64,000 nucleotides of DNA, taken from assembly GCA_016931155.1 (NCBI GenBank), contig JAFGFJ010000006.1:186001-250000 (forward strand), read 5' to 3'. Source of the stretch: Candidatus Dojkabacteria bacterium. Its GTDB lineage: Bacteria > Patescibacteria > Dojkabacteria > B142 > JAFGFJ01. Shown in pieces: positions 1 through 8,750 of this stretch (the first letter of the stretch is position 1; each line of letters begins with the position of its first letter). The notes under the pieces are model-generated. The model made no database searches, was not told where the DNA came from, and was given only the letters and a program-made list of their open reading frames with translations. The translations under genes and the position numbers were made by a program.

Positions 1-3000
1 CAATAAGAATCCATGCCTCTCTTATAACGCCACCCCCGTCACTGTCGTCATACCATGTATAGAACTGTTTCTTGTTTAATTTATTGTTATCAATAGATTT
101 TGTTTCATTAAAGGAGTTGATATATCTGACTCTTTGTGTCGCATATATGGGTTGCGTACTAGTTACTACTATTGAACCTGTACAACATAGCTCATCCCAT
201 TGTACTGAGTTGCTACTATTCGCATACACATTTATTACCTTATCGGGTTGTCCTGGAATTCTTAATGTGACCGATGTGTTTGAATCATTAGGATTGCCTA
301 TTAGTATGTATGCTTCTCTATGAATGCCTCCATTTTCGCTGTCATCGTACCAAGGGAAAAAGTGATTACTTTCTATATCTGAATTAGTTACAGCCATTAT
401 TTCGTTGAATGAATCCATAAATTTAACTCTTTGAGAAGAATAAATATTTACTGGTATACCAGTACTTTTTTCTACAGCAGTTATCTTTACAGGGCCACCT
501 CTTTGTTCGTCAAATTGAAAACAAGTGCTTTCTCCGGGGGATGCAGACTGTGTATGTAATATAACTTGTCCGCTTGTATTTTTGAACTGAACTGTAACAT
601 CAACGTTTGCAGAAACAGTTTCTGGTATTCCTGCGATGATCCATGCCTCTCTTACGACTCCATCGTCACTATCATCATACCAGGGGAAGTACAGCAAATT
701 GGCTAACTCACTTGAAGGGAAACCCGTGATTTCTTCAAATGATTCGTTATACCTTACCCTTACCGAAGAGTAGATTGGTATACCGTTAGTACTGTTAACA
801 ACAATTGGTCCTCCGGACTGTTCATTAAACTGTGGAGTGATTCTTTCTCCTGGGGCTAACGTTTGATCTATTTCCAAGACACCTTTGTACCAAACCTCTA
901 TACTAGCAACTTCAGCTTGGCTTTGGTTTGCTATTATAAGCCATGCTTCTCTTGGTATACCAATGTCACTGTCGTCATACCATGGGAAGTAGTATTTTGT
1001 ATCAAGATTTCTTTCAGTATATCCTACTAAGGAGTTGTCCAATTGCAGGAGCCCGTAACCGGTTTGTGTATCAAACCCTGATGATGCTACATCTTGTGCA
1101 CTGCTCCTTAATCTAATATTAATATCTATTGGTGTTATGTTCGGGTGGATACTTTTCATGAGTGCAACCGCTGCACTCACCTGAGGTGCGGCAAAACTTG
1201 TACCAATTACTGTTGTAGGTGAAGTGTTTGAAGTGAAGGCATTGAAAAGGTTTACATTCGTTTCATCTGAACAGTTGTTTTTATTGGGATAGCATGAATA
1301 AGATTGTGATGCAATTTGGGGTCCACTATCTCCAACAGGGGCAACAAGATCCAACTCGTCTCCATAGTTTGAGTAACTTGCACGGTTGTCATTCGCATCT
1401 GTCGCTCCGACTGCTATTACATTTGGAAATGAAGCAGGGAAGTAGTTTGCAATATCCGAGTTGTCATTTCCTGCCGCAGCTACAACAACAACTCCGGCAT
1501 TGACAGCGTCATTAATTGCCACTTGCATCATAGGGTCAGTCCCGACTCCTCTGAGGCTCATGTTTATAACATCAGCACCATTTGCTACAGCATATTCAAT
1601 AGCCTGTGAAATTACGAAAGAATCAGCAACTGTCCTGTAGTCTTTGCTTGAGTTTGAACACGTAAGATCAAGATTCCCGGAAGCATCCTGGCACATTGAT
1701 CTGTCATTCGGATAAAAAACTTTAATTGGCATGATGCTTGCATTGTGTGCTATTCCAATTACCTTGTTTGGTGCAGTATCACCTGTTCTCCCCGCTAGAA
1801 TTGTTGTAACAAGAGTGCCATGTCCATAGTCATCATTTGCATGGTCGATTTTGGCAAGCTCATTTGCATTACAGTCATTGGCAGGATTTCCATCAATAGC
1901 TCTAAGCATGCAAAAATAATCCTGCACGGCATCATATGGACTTACAATATTTACACCACTTAATTCTGAGGATTGTGAATATTGCCTTTCATAACCTTTA
2001 TAACTGCCGTTTACGAAGGTACCATCTTGTGTATTATTTGTTGGATACTCAAGGTAGATTCCATTAAATTTTCCAACAGTATAGGAGTTATCATTTCCAG
2101 CGTCATATACATAGTTTTCATAGGATGCCCCTGTATCAAGAACAGCAACAACCACGGAGGGGTCGCCTCCACAGGAGTTGTCACTTGTACATCCTCCCAT
2201 TTCTTTCCATGCCTCAGGAAGTTTGGTTTTTTCAGCTGTCCAGTGAGTAGCAGTATCATAGTCGCTAGGGATAGATCTTTCAGGGTCAGTATTGTTCCAG
2301 CTCTCAGTTTTGTAAATATAGATTGGCTGAGGATTAGTCTCGGGAGCCACAAGAAGAATCTCTCCTATGAGTTGATCTATTTTTGAATTGTCGACCTTAT
2401 AGATTATTTTATTTCCGAGTTCTGCTAAGCTCTCTACACCACGTGACAGTGTTAGTAATTTTTCTTTGGTGAGTGCGTTCGATTGGGAAGAGTTGAGTGC
2501 TACCCGTGCCTTTGTTCCATCAATAATGTAGTTTCTATTGTCTATTAAATTGTTCCTTTTAGCATCAGCTGATCGAAGATTGGAGTTTAGTGGTTTCATT
2601 TGGACTGCACGAGAAGCAACAGTTTCTAGTTGATTGTAGATTCTTCCAGGACAGGCTGTTGCCGCAAGATCTCTGTGTCCGTAGAGTCCAGTTCCGCTTT
2701 TTGGGTCACCACCTTGCCATACTGCATTGAAATTGTTCAGTTGGGATAAAGCAGATATGAGTTTCGTGAGAGCTTCCATTGAGGCCTGTGTGGGATCCTG
2801 CGAGACATAGTTCCCAAGGATTGAGATTCCTATGCTTCCGGTGTTTGGGACTGCATGAGCACCAACAACTCCGTTTCCTCCAGATCTGCCTTCATAAATA
2901 TTTCCATACGGATCAATCATGTAGTTGTAGCCAACATCAGTCCAGGTTCCTTTGCTCGGATCAGTGCAGTTTGGCCATGAACCCGAGTTATCTGAACATC

Positions 3001-3751
3001 TGTTGTAGTGATAATTATAAACTGCCATTACCGTGTTTTTTGGATTTGCCATGTCAACACTTGTTGCTGTGTGATGAACAACTATGCGGTTAACATTTGC
3101 GATCGTCGGAGCCCACGGGCTTGCTGTAGGAGCTCCCCATTCTTCTCTTGTAATGAGATCGAACCCCATTTGTGAAAATAATTTTTCCTTGTAAGCTCTT
3201 TCTGCCTGAGTGCTTGCAAATTCCTCTGGTATAGAAAAGGAAGTGTCTGAAGTGCTGTTGAATTCATATTTGCTGATAATAAATTCTTTTTCTCCATCGT
3301 AATAGAACTCTATCTCTTTAACTCCTTCTGAAAATATGAACAAATCAGAAACACTGTTCTTGCTTGTATCAAAGGAAGTGTCGTCTCCCATAAATACATC
3401 TTCGCTCTCAATCTTGAGGTACTTGGTAAAAGTATCATCTCCTTTTTTTACTCTGACTATTATTCCTTCAATATTTCCAGAGATGGAGAAGCCGTAGTAG
3501 GTTTTATCGAGGGTTTCAATTTTTGTTGGTGTGCTCCCTGAGAGGAAAATTCCTGCCTTTTGAATTAAGCCTGCTTCTTCGTATGCTTCGGGATCAGAGA
3601 GATTTGTACCTCCCATTTTCGGGAAAGAGGAGTCTTCCGCATTTACTTTCTGAATTGGAGCAGGGGAGAAACTCAATGTCAGTACGAAGGTCAGAAAGAT
3701 AATGAACAGATGTTTTGTTTTTTTTCTGGCTTCGAAAAAAGATTTATGCAA
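1..3751 (-). CDS. Secreted PGRP-type amidase / subtilisin (S8) protease fusion with tandem WYDDSD repeats, partial
   Basis: The reading frame is open from a TTG at 3751 to the left edge (1,250 codons), so the C terminus is missing. The N terminus is a signal peptide (basic, then a hydrophobic core, then VNAED). A PGRP/amidase_2 domain covers about residues 195-370, with ITREEWGAP, VHHTA and GHRDL...CPG, so the two His and one Cys zinc ligands are kept. A subtilisin domain follows with its triad intact: Asp539 (VLDTG), His644 (YGHGT) and Ser852 (GTSFAAP). From about residue 920 there are at least four repeats of about 100-115 aa, each starting WYDDSD..G..REAW. An in-frame TAA lies five codons upstream, and TTG is the only usable start. 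It is probably exported and acts on cell-wall peptides or foreign surface polymers. The domain calls are firm; the biological target is inference. Confidence 0.9.
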   Translation of the reverse strand, partial: MHKSFFEARKKTKHLFIIFLTFVLTLSFSPAPIQKVNAEDSSFPKMGGTNLSDPEAYEEAGLIQKAGIFLSGSTPTKIETLDKTYYGFSISGNIEGIIVRVKKGDDTFTKYLKIESEDVFMGDDTSFDTSKNSVSDLFIFSEGVKEIEFYYDGEKEFIISKYEFNSTSDTSFSIPEEFASTQAERAYKEKLFSQMGFDLITREEWGAPTASPWAPTIANVNRIVVHHTATSVDMANPKNTVMAVYNYHYNRCSDNSGSWPNCTDPSKGTWTDVGYNYMIDPYGNIYEGRSGGNGVVGAHAVPNTGSIGISILGNYVSQDPTQASMEALTKLISALSQLNNFNAVWQGGDPKSGTGLYGHRDLAATACPGRIYNQLETVASRAVQMKPLNSNLRSADAKRNNLIDNRNYIIDGTKARVALNSSQSNALTKEKLLTLSRGVESLAELGNKIIYKVDNSKIDQLIGEILLVAPETNPQPIYIYKTESWNNTDPERSIPSDYDTATHWTAEKTKLPEAWKEMGGCTSDNSCGGDPSVVVAVLDTGASYENYVYDAGNDNSYTVGKFNGIYLEYPTNNTQDGTFVNGSYKGYERQYSQSSELSGVNIVSPYDAVQDYFCMLRAIDGNPANDCNANELAKIDHANDDYGHGTLVTTILAGRTGDTAPNKVIGIAHNASIMPIKVFYPNDRSMCQDASGNLDLTCSNSSKDYRTVADSFVISQAIEYAVANGADVINMSLRGVGTDPMMQVAINDAVNAGVVVVAAAGNDNSDIANYFPASFPNVIAVGATDANDNRASYSNYGDELDLVAPVGDSGPQIASQSYSCYPNKNNCSDETNVNLFNAFTSNTSPTTVIGTSFAAPQVSAAVALMKSIHPNITPIDINIRLRSSAQDVASSGFDTQTGYGLLQLDNSLVGYTERNLDTKYYFPWYDDSDIGIPREAWLIIANQSQAEVASIEVWYKGVLEIDQTLAPGERITPQFNEQSGGPIVVNSTNGIPIYSSVRVRYNESFEEITGFPSSELANLLYFPWYDDSDDGVVREAWIIAGIPETVSANVDVTVQFKNTSGQVILHTQSASPGESTCFQFDEQRGGPVKITAVEKSTGIPVNIYSSQRVKFMDSFNEIMAVTNSDIESNHFFPWYDDSENGGIHREAYILIGNPNDSNTSVTLRIPGQPDKVINVYANSSNSVQWDELCCTGSIVVTSTQPIYATQRVRYINSFNETKSIDNNKLNKKQFYTWYDDSDGGGVIREAWILI

Positions 3752-3894
3752 TTTGTGTTTTTCTTATAAGGTATTTTATCAGAAGTTTGCGTCGGATTGT
3801 AGAGGATGCATGGATTGTACACATCTCAAATACTGAGGTGCAAACTAATTAGTCTACTAATAAATACCTGTTTTGGAGTCTAAAACCGAACAGC

Positions 3895-6078
3895 CTACCA
3901 TCTTCTTAGATTTCTGATGATTTGAACGCCAGTCCTAATGAAAGAATGAGCAGGTTTAATCTTCTCTACTACCCCAAGAACTTTATCTAGTACTTTGTAC
4001 CTGAGACGTTCAAGGTTCCTTTTTTGAATGGAATGCCCCTTAACATCTTTATAAAGTGATTCCTGCAAAAGTGTAAAATCATTATTAATTATTTTAGAAA
4101 CACCAAGAAAACGCGTGTAGATTTTATTGTAGACTTCCTTATATTTTTCTATCATTTCTTCCAGGCTTGTAATTTTTGTACTGTCCAGATTTTTATATAT
4201 TTGTCTTAACATTTTTCTATCTTTATCTATATCTAAGAGCAATCTTTTAAGATTCTTATCTGTTTCGAATGTCAGACCAAATTTATGCTTTTTTATTCTT
4301 GATCCAATTGCTCCAATATTTCTACCAATAGCTGGGATACCCAGGCTTACACTTTCCGAAAGAGTAAAGCAAAAAGACTCTGGAACTTTTGTGGGGAAGA
4401 TGGAAATATCAACTTTATATTTTTCTATTAGTTTTGAAGGGTCAGAATTTGAGTACGAATCACTTGTATAGTGTATCCCTCTTTTTAGGCCTTTTTGTCT
4501 CAAATATCTTTTTACTTCTGGATCAACGATGCCTATTAAATGCCAGGAAAATCTGTTTCTTAATTTGGTATCTGCGATTAGATTTACGAAAGTCTTGAGA
4601 CCTTTTTGAAACGAGCATGGTCCAATATAGGCAATGCTTAGTTTTTTCTTTTCATGTTCAAGATTCTTGTTGGATTTTAGTAATTTTATGCCATGTTCAA
4701 TTACTATTTGCTTCGTGTTTATATTTAAGACCTCGTTGTATTTCTTATAAAGATACTCTGAAGGGTAAATTATCAAATTTAATTTGGAAATTAGATTTTC
4801 TATATGACTTTTAAAACTAGAATCATTTACTTTGGAGAGAAAACCCTTTTTTGTATGTTCAATAAGTTGTTCTGCACTTGAAATTAGAAGAACATCATGT
4901 GCAGTAAAAACCGCTTTAATCCCAAGCTTTTTGTGAATACCAAGAAGGTTGATGTTTGCGTTTAGCAAATGATGAAAATGAATTAGTCCAATATTAAAAA
5001 ATCTGCAAATACTTGTTATTACTTTTTCTTGAAATATTTCGTTTGCTTCATTCGTCTCATTTACTAAACTAGTGTTTAGTATTAACTTTCCTTCGGAAAA
5101 AATGTCTACAAAGATATGATCGTTTCTGATTGATAGTGTAATAAAATTTATAGTTTTGTTCCCGTCAATTAGATGCTGAATATGAACTTGTGTTCCGCCA
5201 ATCGATTCCTCAACGTGCTTAACAAAAAGAACGTTTTGAGATTTCCTATTTAATTTTAATTTTTTGCAAAGAAAACTGGCAATTGTGGTTTGTGCATCAA
5301 GTGGATCCAGTTTAATGTATTTATTAATATGTTTTTGGAAGTCCGGGTGTTTGTCTAATAACTTCCGCATTTTTTCTTCTGAGAAGGATTTGCCGGTCTG
5401 GAAACTGACGTTGCCTTTATGGTATATAAATGTTTTTGTATCGGCAACATTGATATAACCGGCCTTGATTGCTCGCATTGAGAAGTCATTTTCTTCACCA
5501 TATCCTTTTCCAAATGTTTCTTCATCAAAAAGCCCGACTTCTGTGATCACCTGTCTTTTGATATACATACAAAAACCTATAGCGGTGGGGATTGAAAGGA
5601 TTTCATTACTTGAAGACTTTTTGGCTATATCCGACATATCTTCTATTTCAAAATCTTTTGGGAGTTCATTGTTTGTGTTTTTATTGGGGAGCGATAAGAT
5701 TGAGGCATTGTTGCTCATTGGTGTGACTGTTGCAATTGAATCACTTTTATACGCTGTGATTATGAGATTTTGCAACCATCCCTTTGTTACTTCAGTATCA
5801 CTATTGAGAAGTACTACATCGTTCTTTGTAAGGGTCATACCTCGATTACAATTGCCTACAAAACCCAGATTTTTCTTATTAAAGTAGACTTTGACATTAG
5901 GGTGGCTTAGGCTCCCTAGATACTTTTTAACTCTTGAATCGGGGCTTTTGTCATCTATTAAAATTAGTTCGTATAGCTCAGCTGGAGTATTACATATGAC
6001 GCTGTTCACACATTTCATCAGATACTCGTAGGCATCATAGACAGGAATTATAATAGATACTTTAGTTTTTACACTCAT
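3895..6078 (-). CDS. Bifunctional glycosyltransferase, GT2 fused to GT4
   Basis: 727 aa with two catalytic modules. Residues about 5-240 are a GT-A family 2 domain (SIIIPVYDAYEYL, IDDKSPD, LLNSDTEV, and GKGYGEENDFSMR with the acidic acceptor-site residues), like rhamnosyl or galactosyl transferases of surface glycans. Residues about 285-640 are a GT-B family 4 domain (ESIGGTQVHIQHL, YIGPCSFQKGLK, and an E-x7-E motif in ESFCFTLSE). No membrane segments are seen, so it is probably cytosolic and adds two successive sugars. Its start overlaps the end of the upstream membrane glycosyltransferase by 17 nt, so the two are probably co-translated. The sugar donors cannot be read from the sequence. Confidence 0.88.
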   Translation of the reverse strand: MSVKTKVSIIIPVYDAYEYLMKCVNSVICNTPAELYELILIDDKSPDSRVKKYLGSLSHPNVKVYFNKKNLGFVGNCNRGMTLTKNDVVLLNSDTEVTKGWLQNLIITAYKSDSIATVTPMSNNASILSLPNKNTNNELPKDFEIEDMSDIAKKSSSNEILSIPTAIGFCMYIKRQVITEVGLFDEETFGKGYGEENDFSMRAIKAGYINVADTKTFIYHKGNVSFQTGKSFSEEKMRKLLDKHPDFQKHINKYIKLDPLDAQTTIASFLCKKLKLNRKSQNVLFVKHVEESIGGTQVHIQHLIDGNKTINFITLSIRNDHIFVDIFSEGKLILNTSLVNETNEANEIFQEKVITSICRFFNIGLIHFHHLLNANINLLGIHKKLGIKAVFTAHDVLLISSAEQLIEHTKKGFLSKVNDSSFKSHIENLISKLNLIIYPSEYLYKKYNEVLNINTKQIVIEHGIKLLKSNKNLEHEKKKLSIAYIGPCSFQKGLKTFVNLIADTKLRNRFSWHLIGIVDPEVKRYLRQKGLKRGIHYTSDSYSNSDPSKLIEKYKVDISIFPTKVPESFCFTLSESVSLGIPAIGRNIGAIGSRIKKHKFGLTFETDKNLKRLLLDIDKDRKMLRQIYKNLDSTKITSLEEMIEKYKEVYNKIYTRFLGVSKIINNDFTLLQESLYKDVKGHSIQKRNLERLRYKVLDKVLGVVEKIKPAHSFIRTGVQIIRNLRRW

Positions 6079-7633
6079 GGGTATTAATTTTAAGTTGTTT
6101 TAGACTCCTATTATATTGAATTAGCATAACAGAATTAAGTACATATCCACTATGAGTCTCTTGTTCTATACATATAGTTTCGCTTGCTGGCAGATAAGAA
6201 CTTTCAGCCAGTATAAAATAATCATTATAAGGACTGTTATTGTATCTGATTTTATCTCTTTCCAGGATTGTAGCAACAAAAGCTGGCTCCAGGTGATTAA
6301 TAATGTTTCCTTCTGAGGTGTCATATAGTTCAACGGGAAACATGATTTCTCCTTTCGCCTTTTTGTCTATTTGTGATTCGAACTTATAATATGATGCAGT
6401 TGTAATGTAGACTCTATCCCAAGTAAATAGGCTTTCCTCTCCCGTAGAAAAAAAATAACCATTGAGAAAAATTACGAATAGTATTACCCAAGTCAAAATA
6501 TTTACTTTTTGGGTTTTAAACACAATTGACCATATTCCGATTGCCGAAAGAATATATACGTAGGGAATTAAATAAAGTAAAAATCTTCTATCATTCCAGT
6601 TGTACAAGAATACCCAGAAGATAACAGTGAAGAAAAAAAATAAAAAAATATTTAGACAAAGAACCCTGTGATTATACTGTTTTAACAGAATATTTATAAA
6701 GCCAATGGCTAATAGCAGCAAGAGTGGTATTCCAAATATACTGATGGCACCTGCCAGATAAAACAAAACAGAATTTGCGTGGGGAATAATTAACTCTAAT
6801 TGCTTAACATTAGTATAAAGAGGATTCCTGAATAAAAGAAATTTATATAAAAACCATGGTCCTGTAGTTATAAGGATAATCTCAGTATGGAAAAAAATCT
6901 GTTTTATGAATAACTTTATACTTTTCTTGTCTTTTGCTTTGTTCTTAATTACTTGTTTTAAGAAGAAATCAGTAACTAATACTAATTCGTAAATTAGGAT
7001 AAGGAAAAATGAAAAATTCTGAAAAGAGGTTGATATGCATAAAAACAATATAGCAAAATTACTTTTTCCCTTTATCAAAAATAGAACAGCCAGGCAAATA
7101 AATAAGATTGCATAGTAATCAGATAAAATGAAATTACTAAAGTTTTGCATCGTAAAGTTGCAGAAAAAAAGTATACTAACTGCGGAAGTTATCGCAAAAA
7201 GTACATTTGTTTTTTTAAGTTGAATTTTCCTGCCAAAAACTTCAATTGTTTGTGTCTGTTTCTCTTTTGCGGAGAATCTCTTTAGTAACCCATCAATGCA
7301 TGCCCACAAGGTAAAAGTTATCCCTGCAAAAACCATTTGGTTTAAGAGAGGAAGCATTCTCAGTGTATTGACTTCTGAGAGTGCTCTAATAATAAGAGGA
7401 AGTCCGGGATTTCTAAAAGAAATTGTTGAGTTCTCTCCAAATCTTAGACCATTAGCAATCCAATCAAATCCATCTGACGTGAAGTATTTATAAGTCCTTA
7501 AGAATTCATTATCAGAATTTAAATTGGTGATCAGGAAAAATTTGGCGATTAAAATAACGACCGCACTGAGAGCGAATAAGAACAATAAATGTTTTTTGGA
7601 ATTTTTTTTGAGTAGCTGATTAAGTCTGCTCAT
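6062..7633 (-). CDS. Polytopic membrane glycosyltransferase, GT39/ArnT-like
   Basis: 523 aa with about ten or more hydrophobic helices and an early extracytoplasmic loop (residues about 35-75) holding acidic residues (SDNEFLRTY), as in GT-C enzymes that take sugars from polyprenyl-phosphate donors. A soluble tail (about residue 400 onward) faces the other side. It is the first gene of a two-gene operon with the GT2-GT4 fusion. The ATG at 7633 has a TATAAT-type -10 (plus 7658-7663) about 25 nt upstream. Family assignment rests on topology and context more than on motifs; the acceptor may be protein or a surface polymer. Confidence 0.65.
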   Translation of the reverse strand: MSRLNQLLKKNSKKHLLFLFALSAVVILIAKFFLITNLNSDNEFLRTYKYFTSDGFDWIANGLRFGENSTISFRNPGLPLIIRALSEVNTLRMLPLLNQMVFAGITFTLWACIDGLLKRFSAKEKQTQTIEVFGRKIQLKKTNVLFAITSAVSILFFCNFTMQNFSNFILSDYYAILFICLAVLFLIKGKSNFAILFLCISTSFQNFSFFLILIYELVLVTDFFLKQVIKNKAKDKKSIKLFIKQIFFHTEIILITTGPWFLYKFLLFRNPLYTNVKQLELIIPHANSVLFYLAGAISIFGIPLLLLLAIGFINILLKQYNHRVLCLNIFLFFFFTVIFWVFLYNWNDRRFLLYLIPYVYILSAIGIWSIVFKTQKVNILTWVILFVIFLNGYFFSTGEESLFTWDRVYITTASYYKFESQIDKKAKGEIMFPVELYDTSEGNIINHLEPAFVATILERDKIRYNNSPYNDYFILAESSYLPASETICIEQETHSGYVLNSVMLIQYNRSLKQLKINTHECKN

Positions 7634-7961
7634 TGCTAATTAAATAGGGCTTTTATCATTATAGATTCAATTTCTCGTAAGATATTAGGTATATTATTCC
7701 TAATATTTTCTGTTTGCAATTTCCGGTTCTTGGTTAGTAGACGTATAACAACACTGCCTAGGAAGGCATTTTGTATTTCTAATGACTTCCAAAGGCAATT
7801 TACAATTTAGCTCAATATGTCCACTCCTCATATGATATCCCATCAGATCAATATTTGTCGGGTTTTCGAGTTTACTCTAAACGATATTGCGACGTTGACA
7901 TTACCATTTTAATTAAATACTATTCTTAAGAATTTCGCCAACTCCTTAAATTTAGAGACTA
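7634..7961. promoter_or_regulatory. Divergent intergenic region with a perfect 8-bp inverted repeat
   Basis: About 330 bp without a gene between two divergent glycosyltransferase genes. It holds a perfect inverted repeat, ATATTAGG (7682-7689) and CCTAATAT (7699-7706), with a 9-nt spacer. The repeat lies just upstream of the minus-strand -10 TATAAT (7658-7663), as an operator or a 5' hairpin might. A plus-strand promoter lies at 7895-7923. No RNA gene is recognisable. Confidence 0.4.
7895..7923 (+). promoter_or_regulatory. Predicted sigma-70 promoter for the GT2 gene
   Basis: TTGACA (7895-7900), a 17-bp spacer, then TACTAT (7918-7923). The predicted start of transcription near 7930 gives a leader of about 30 nt to the ATG at 7962. 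Confidence 0.5.
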
Positions 7962-8705
7962 ATGGGAAATCTATTATCAATAATCATTCCAGCGTGGAAT
8001 GAAGAAAATACTTTAGAAAAACTGGTTTCAAAGGTTAGGAAAATACGTCTTCCAGATGGAATTGAGAAGGAAATTATAATAATAGATGACTGCTCGACAG
8101 ACAGGACGTTAGAGATAATAAAGAATCTCGGGGAAAAGCATAAAGAGATCAAAGGACTTTCAAACTTAAAAAACAGCGGAAAATCGCAAACCGTAAAGAA
8201 AGGTATCCTTGCTTCAAGTGGTGATTACGTTGTTATTCAGGACGCAGATTTAGAATATGAGCCGGAAGAAATTCCTGAGATGCTTAAACTGTTGATAGAT
8301 AAAGAATACGATGCCGTATACGGAAACAGATTTGGAAAGAAGAATAAGGTCATTTACTGGCAGAACTATTTTGGAAATAAAATGTTGACAGTCTTCTCAA
8401 ATATCTTTACTTTTCCGAAACTAAAAACGTGGATACCGGATATGGAGGTCTGCTATAAATTAGTGAGAGGAGATGTAATGAGACAGATAGCAAAGATGAT
8501 CGTATCGACAAGCAGGTTTGGACTCGAACCAGAAATTACTGCAAGACTTGCCTCATATAAATCAAGGGGAAAAAGAATAAAACTTGGCATACATCCTATT
8601 AGCTATTATCCGAGATCAATTCAAGAAGGGAAGAAAATGAATGCGCTCAAACACGGATTTGAAGCACTGGTAGAAATTATAAAGTTTAATCTTCTTAAGA
8701 ATTAG
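7962..8705 (+). CDS. DPM1-like GT2 polyprenyl-phosphate glycosyltransferase
   Basis: 247 aa single-domain GT-A enzyme: LSIIIPAWNEENTL at the start, IIDDCSTDRT, the DADLEYEPEE metal-binding DxD region (about residue 92) and YGNRFG. No C-terminal membrane helices, so it is the soluble type of dolichol-phosphate mannose/glucose synthase. It is expected to charge undecaprenyl phosphate with a sugar for the GT39-type enzymes encoded on both sides. It stands alone on the plus strand inside a minus-strand glycan locus, with its own promoter. Confidence 0.85.
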   Translation: MGNLLSIIIPAWNEENTLEKLVSKVRKIRLPDGIEKEIIIIDDCSTDRTLEIIKNLGEKHKEIKGLSNLKNSGKSQTVKKGILASSGDYVVIQDADLEYEPEEIPEMLKLLIDKEYDAVYGNRFGKKNKVIYWQNYFGNKMLTVFSNIFTFPKLKTWIPDMEVCYKLVRGDVMRQIAKMIVSTSRFGLEPEITARLASYKSRGKRIKLGIHPISYYPRSIQEGKKMNALKHGFEALVEIIKFNLLKN

Positions 8706-8725
8706 TTTTGCTCTGGTTTTTGTAT

Positions 8726-8750
8726 CCCACTATTTATAGGGTGCTTTTTT
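8726..8750 (+). terminator. Weak rho-independent terminator candidate after the GT2 gene
   Basis: A short imperfect hairpin (CCC-A-CTA, loop TTTA, TAG-GG) is followed by a run of six T. It overlaps the stop codon of the convergent minus-strand gene. The stem is weak and has a bulge. Confidence 0.3.

Noticed and set aside
2011..2386. ORFs on both strands in the protease region (134 aa plus strand, 113 aa minus strand)
   Set aside because: Both are shadows in other frames of the large S8/PGRP gene, whose true frame has conserved domains throughout.
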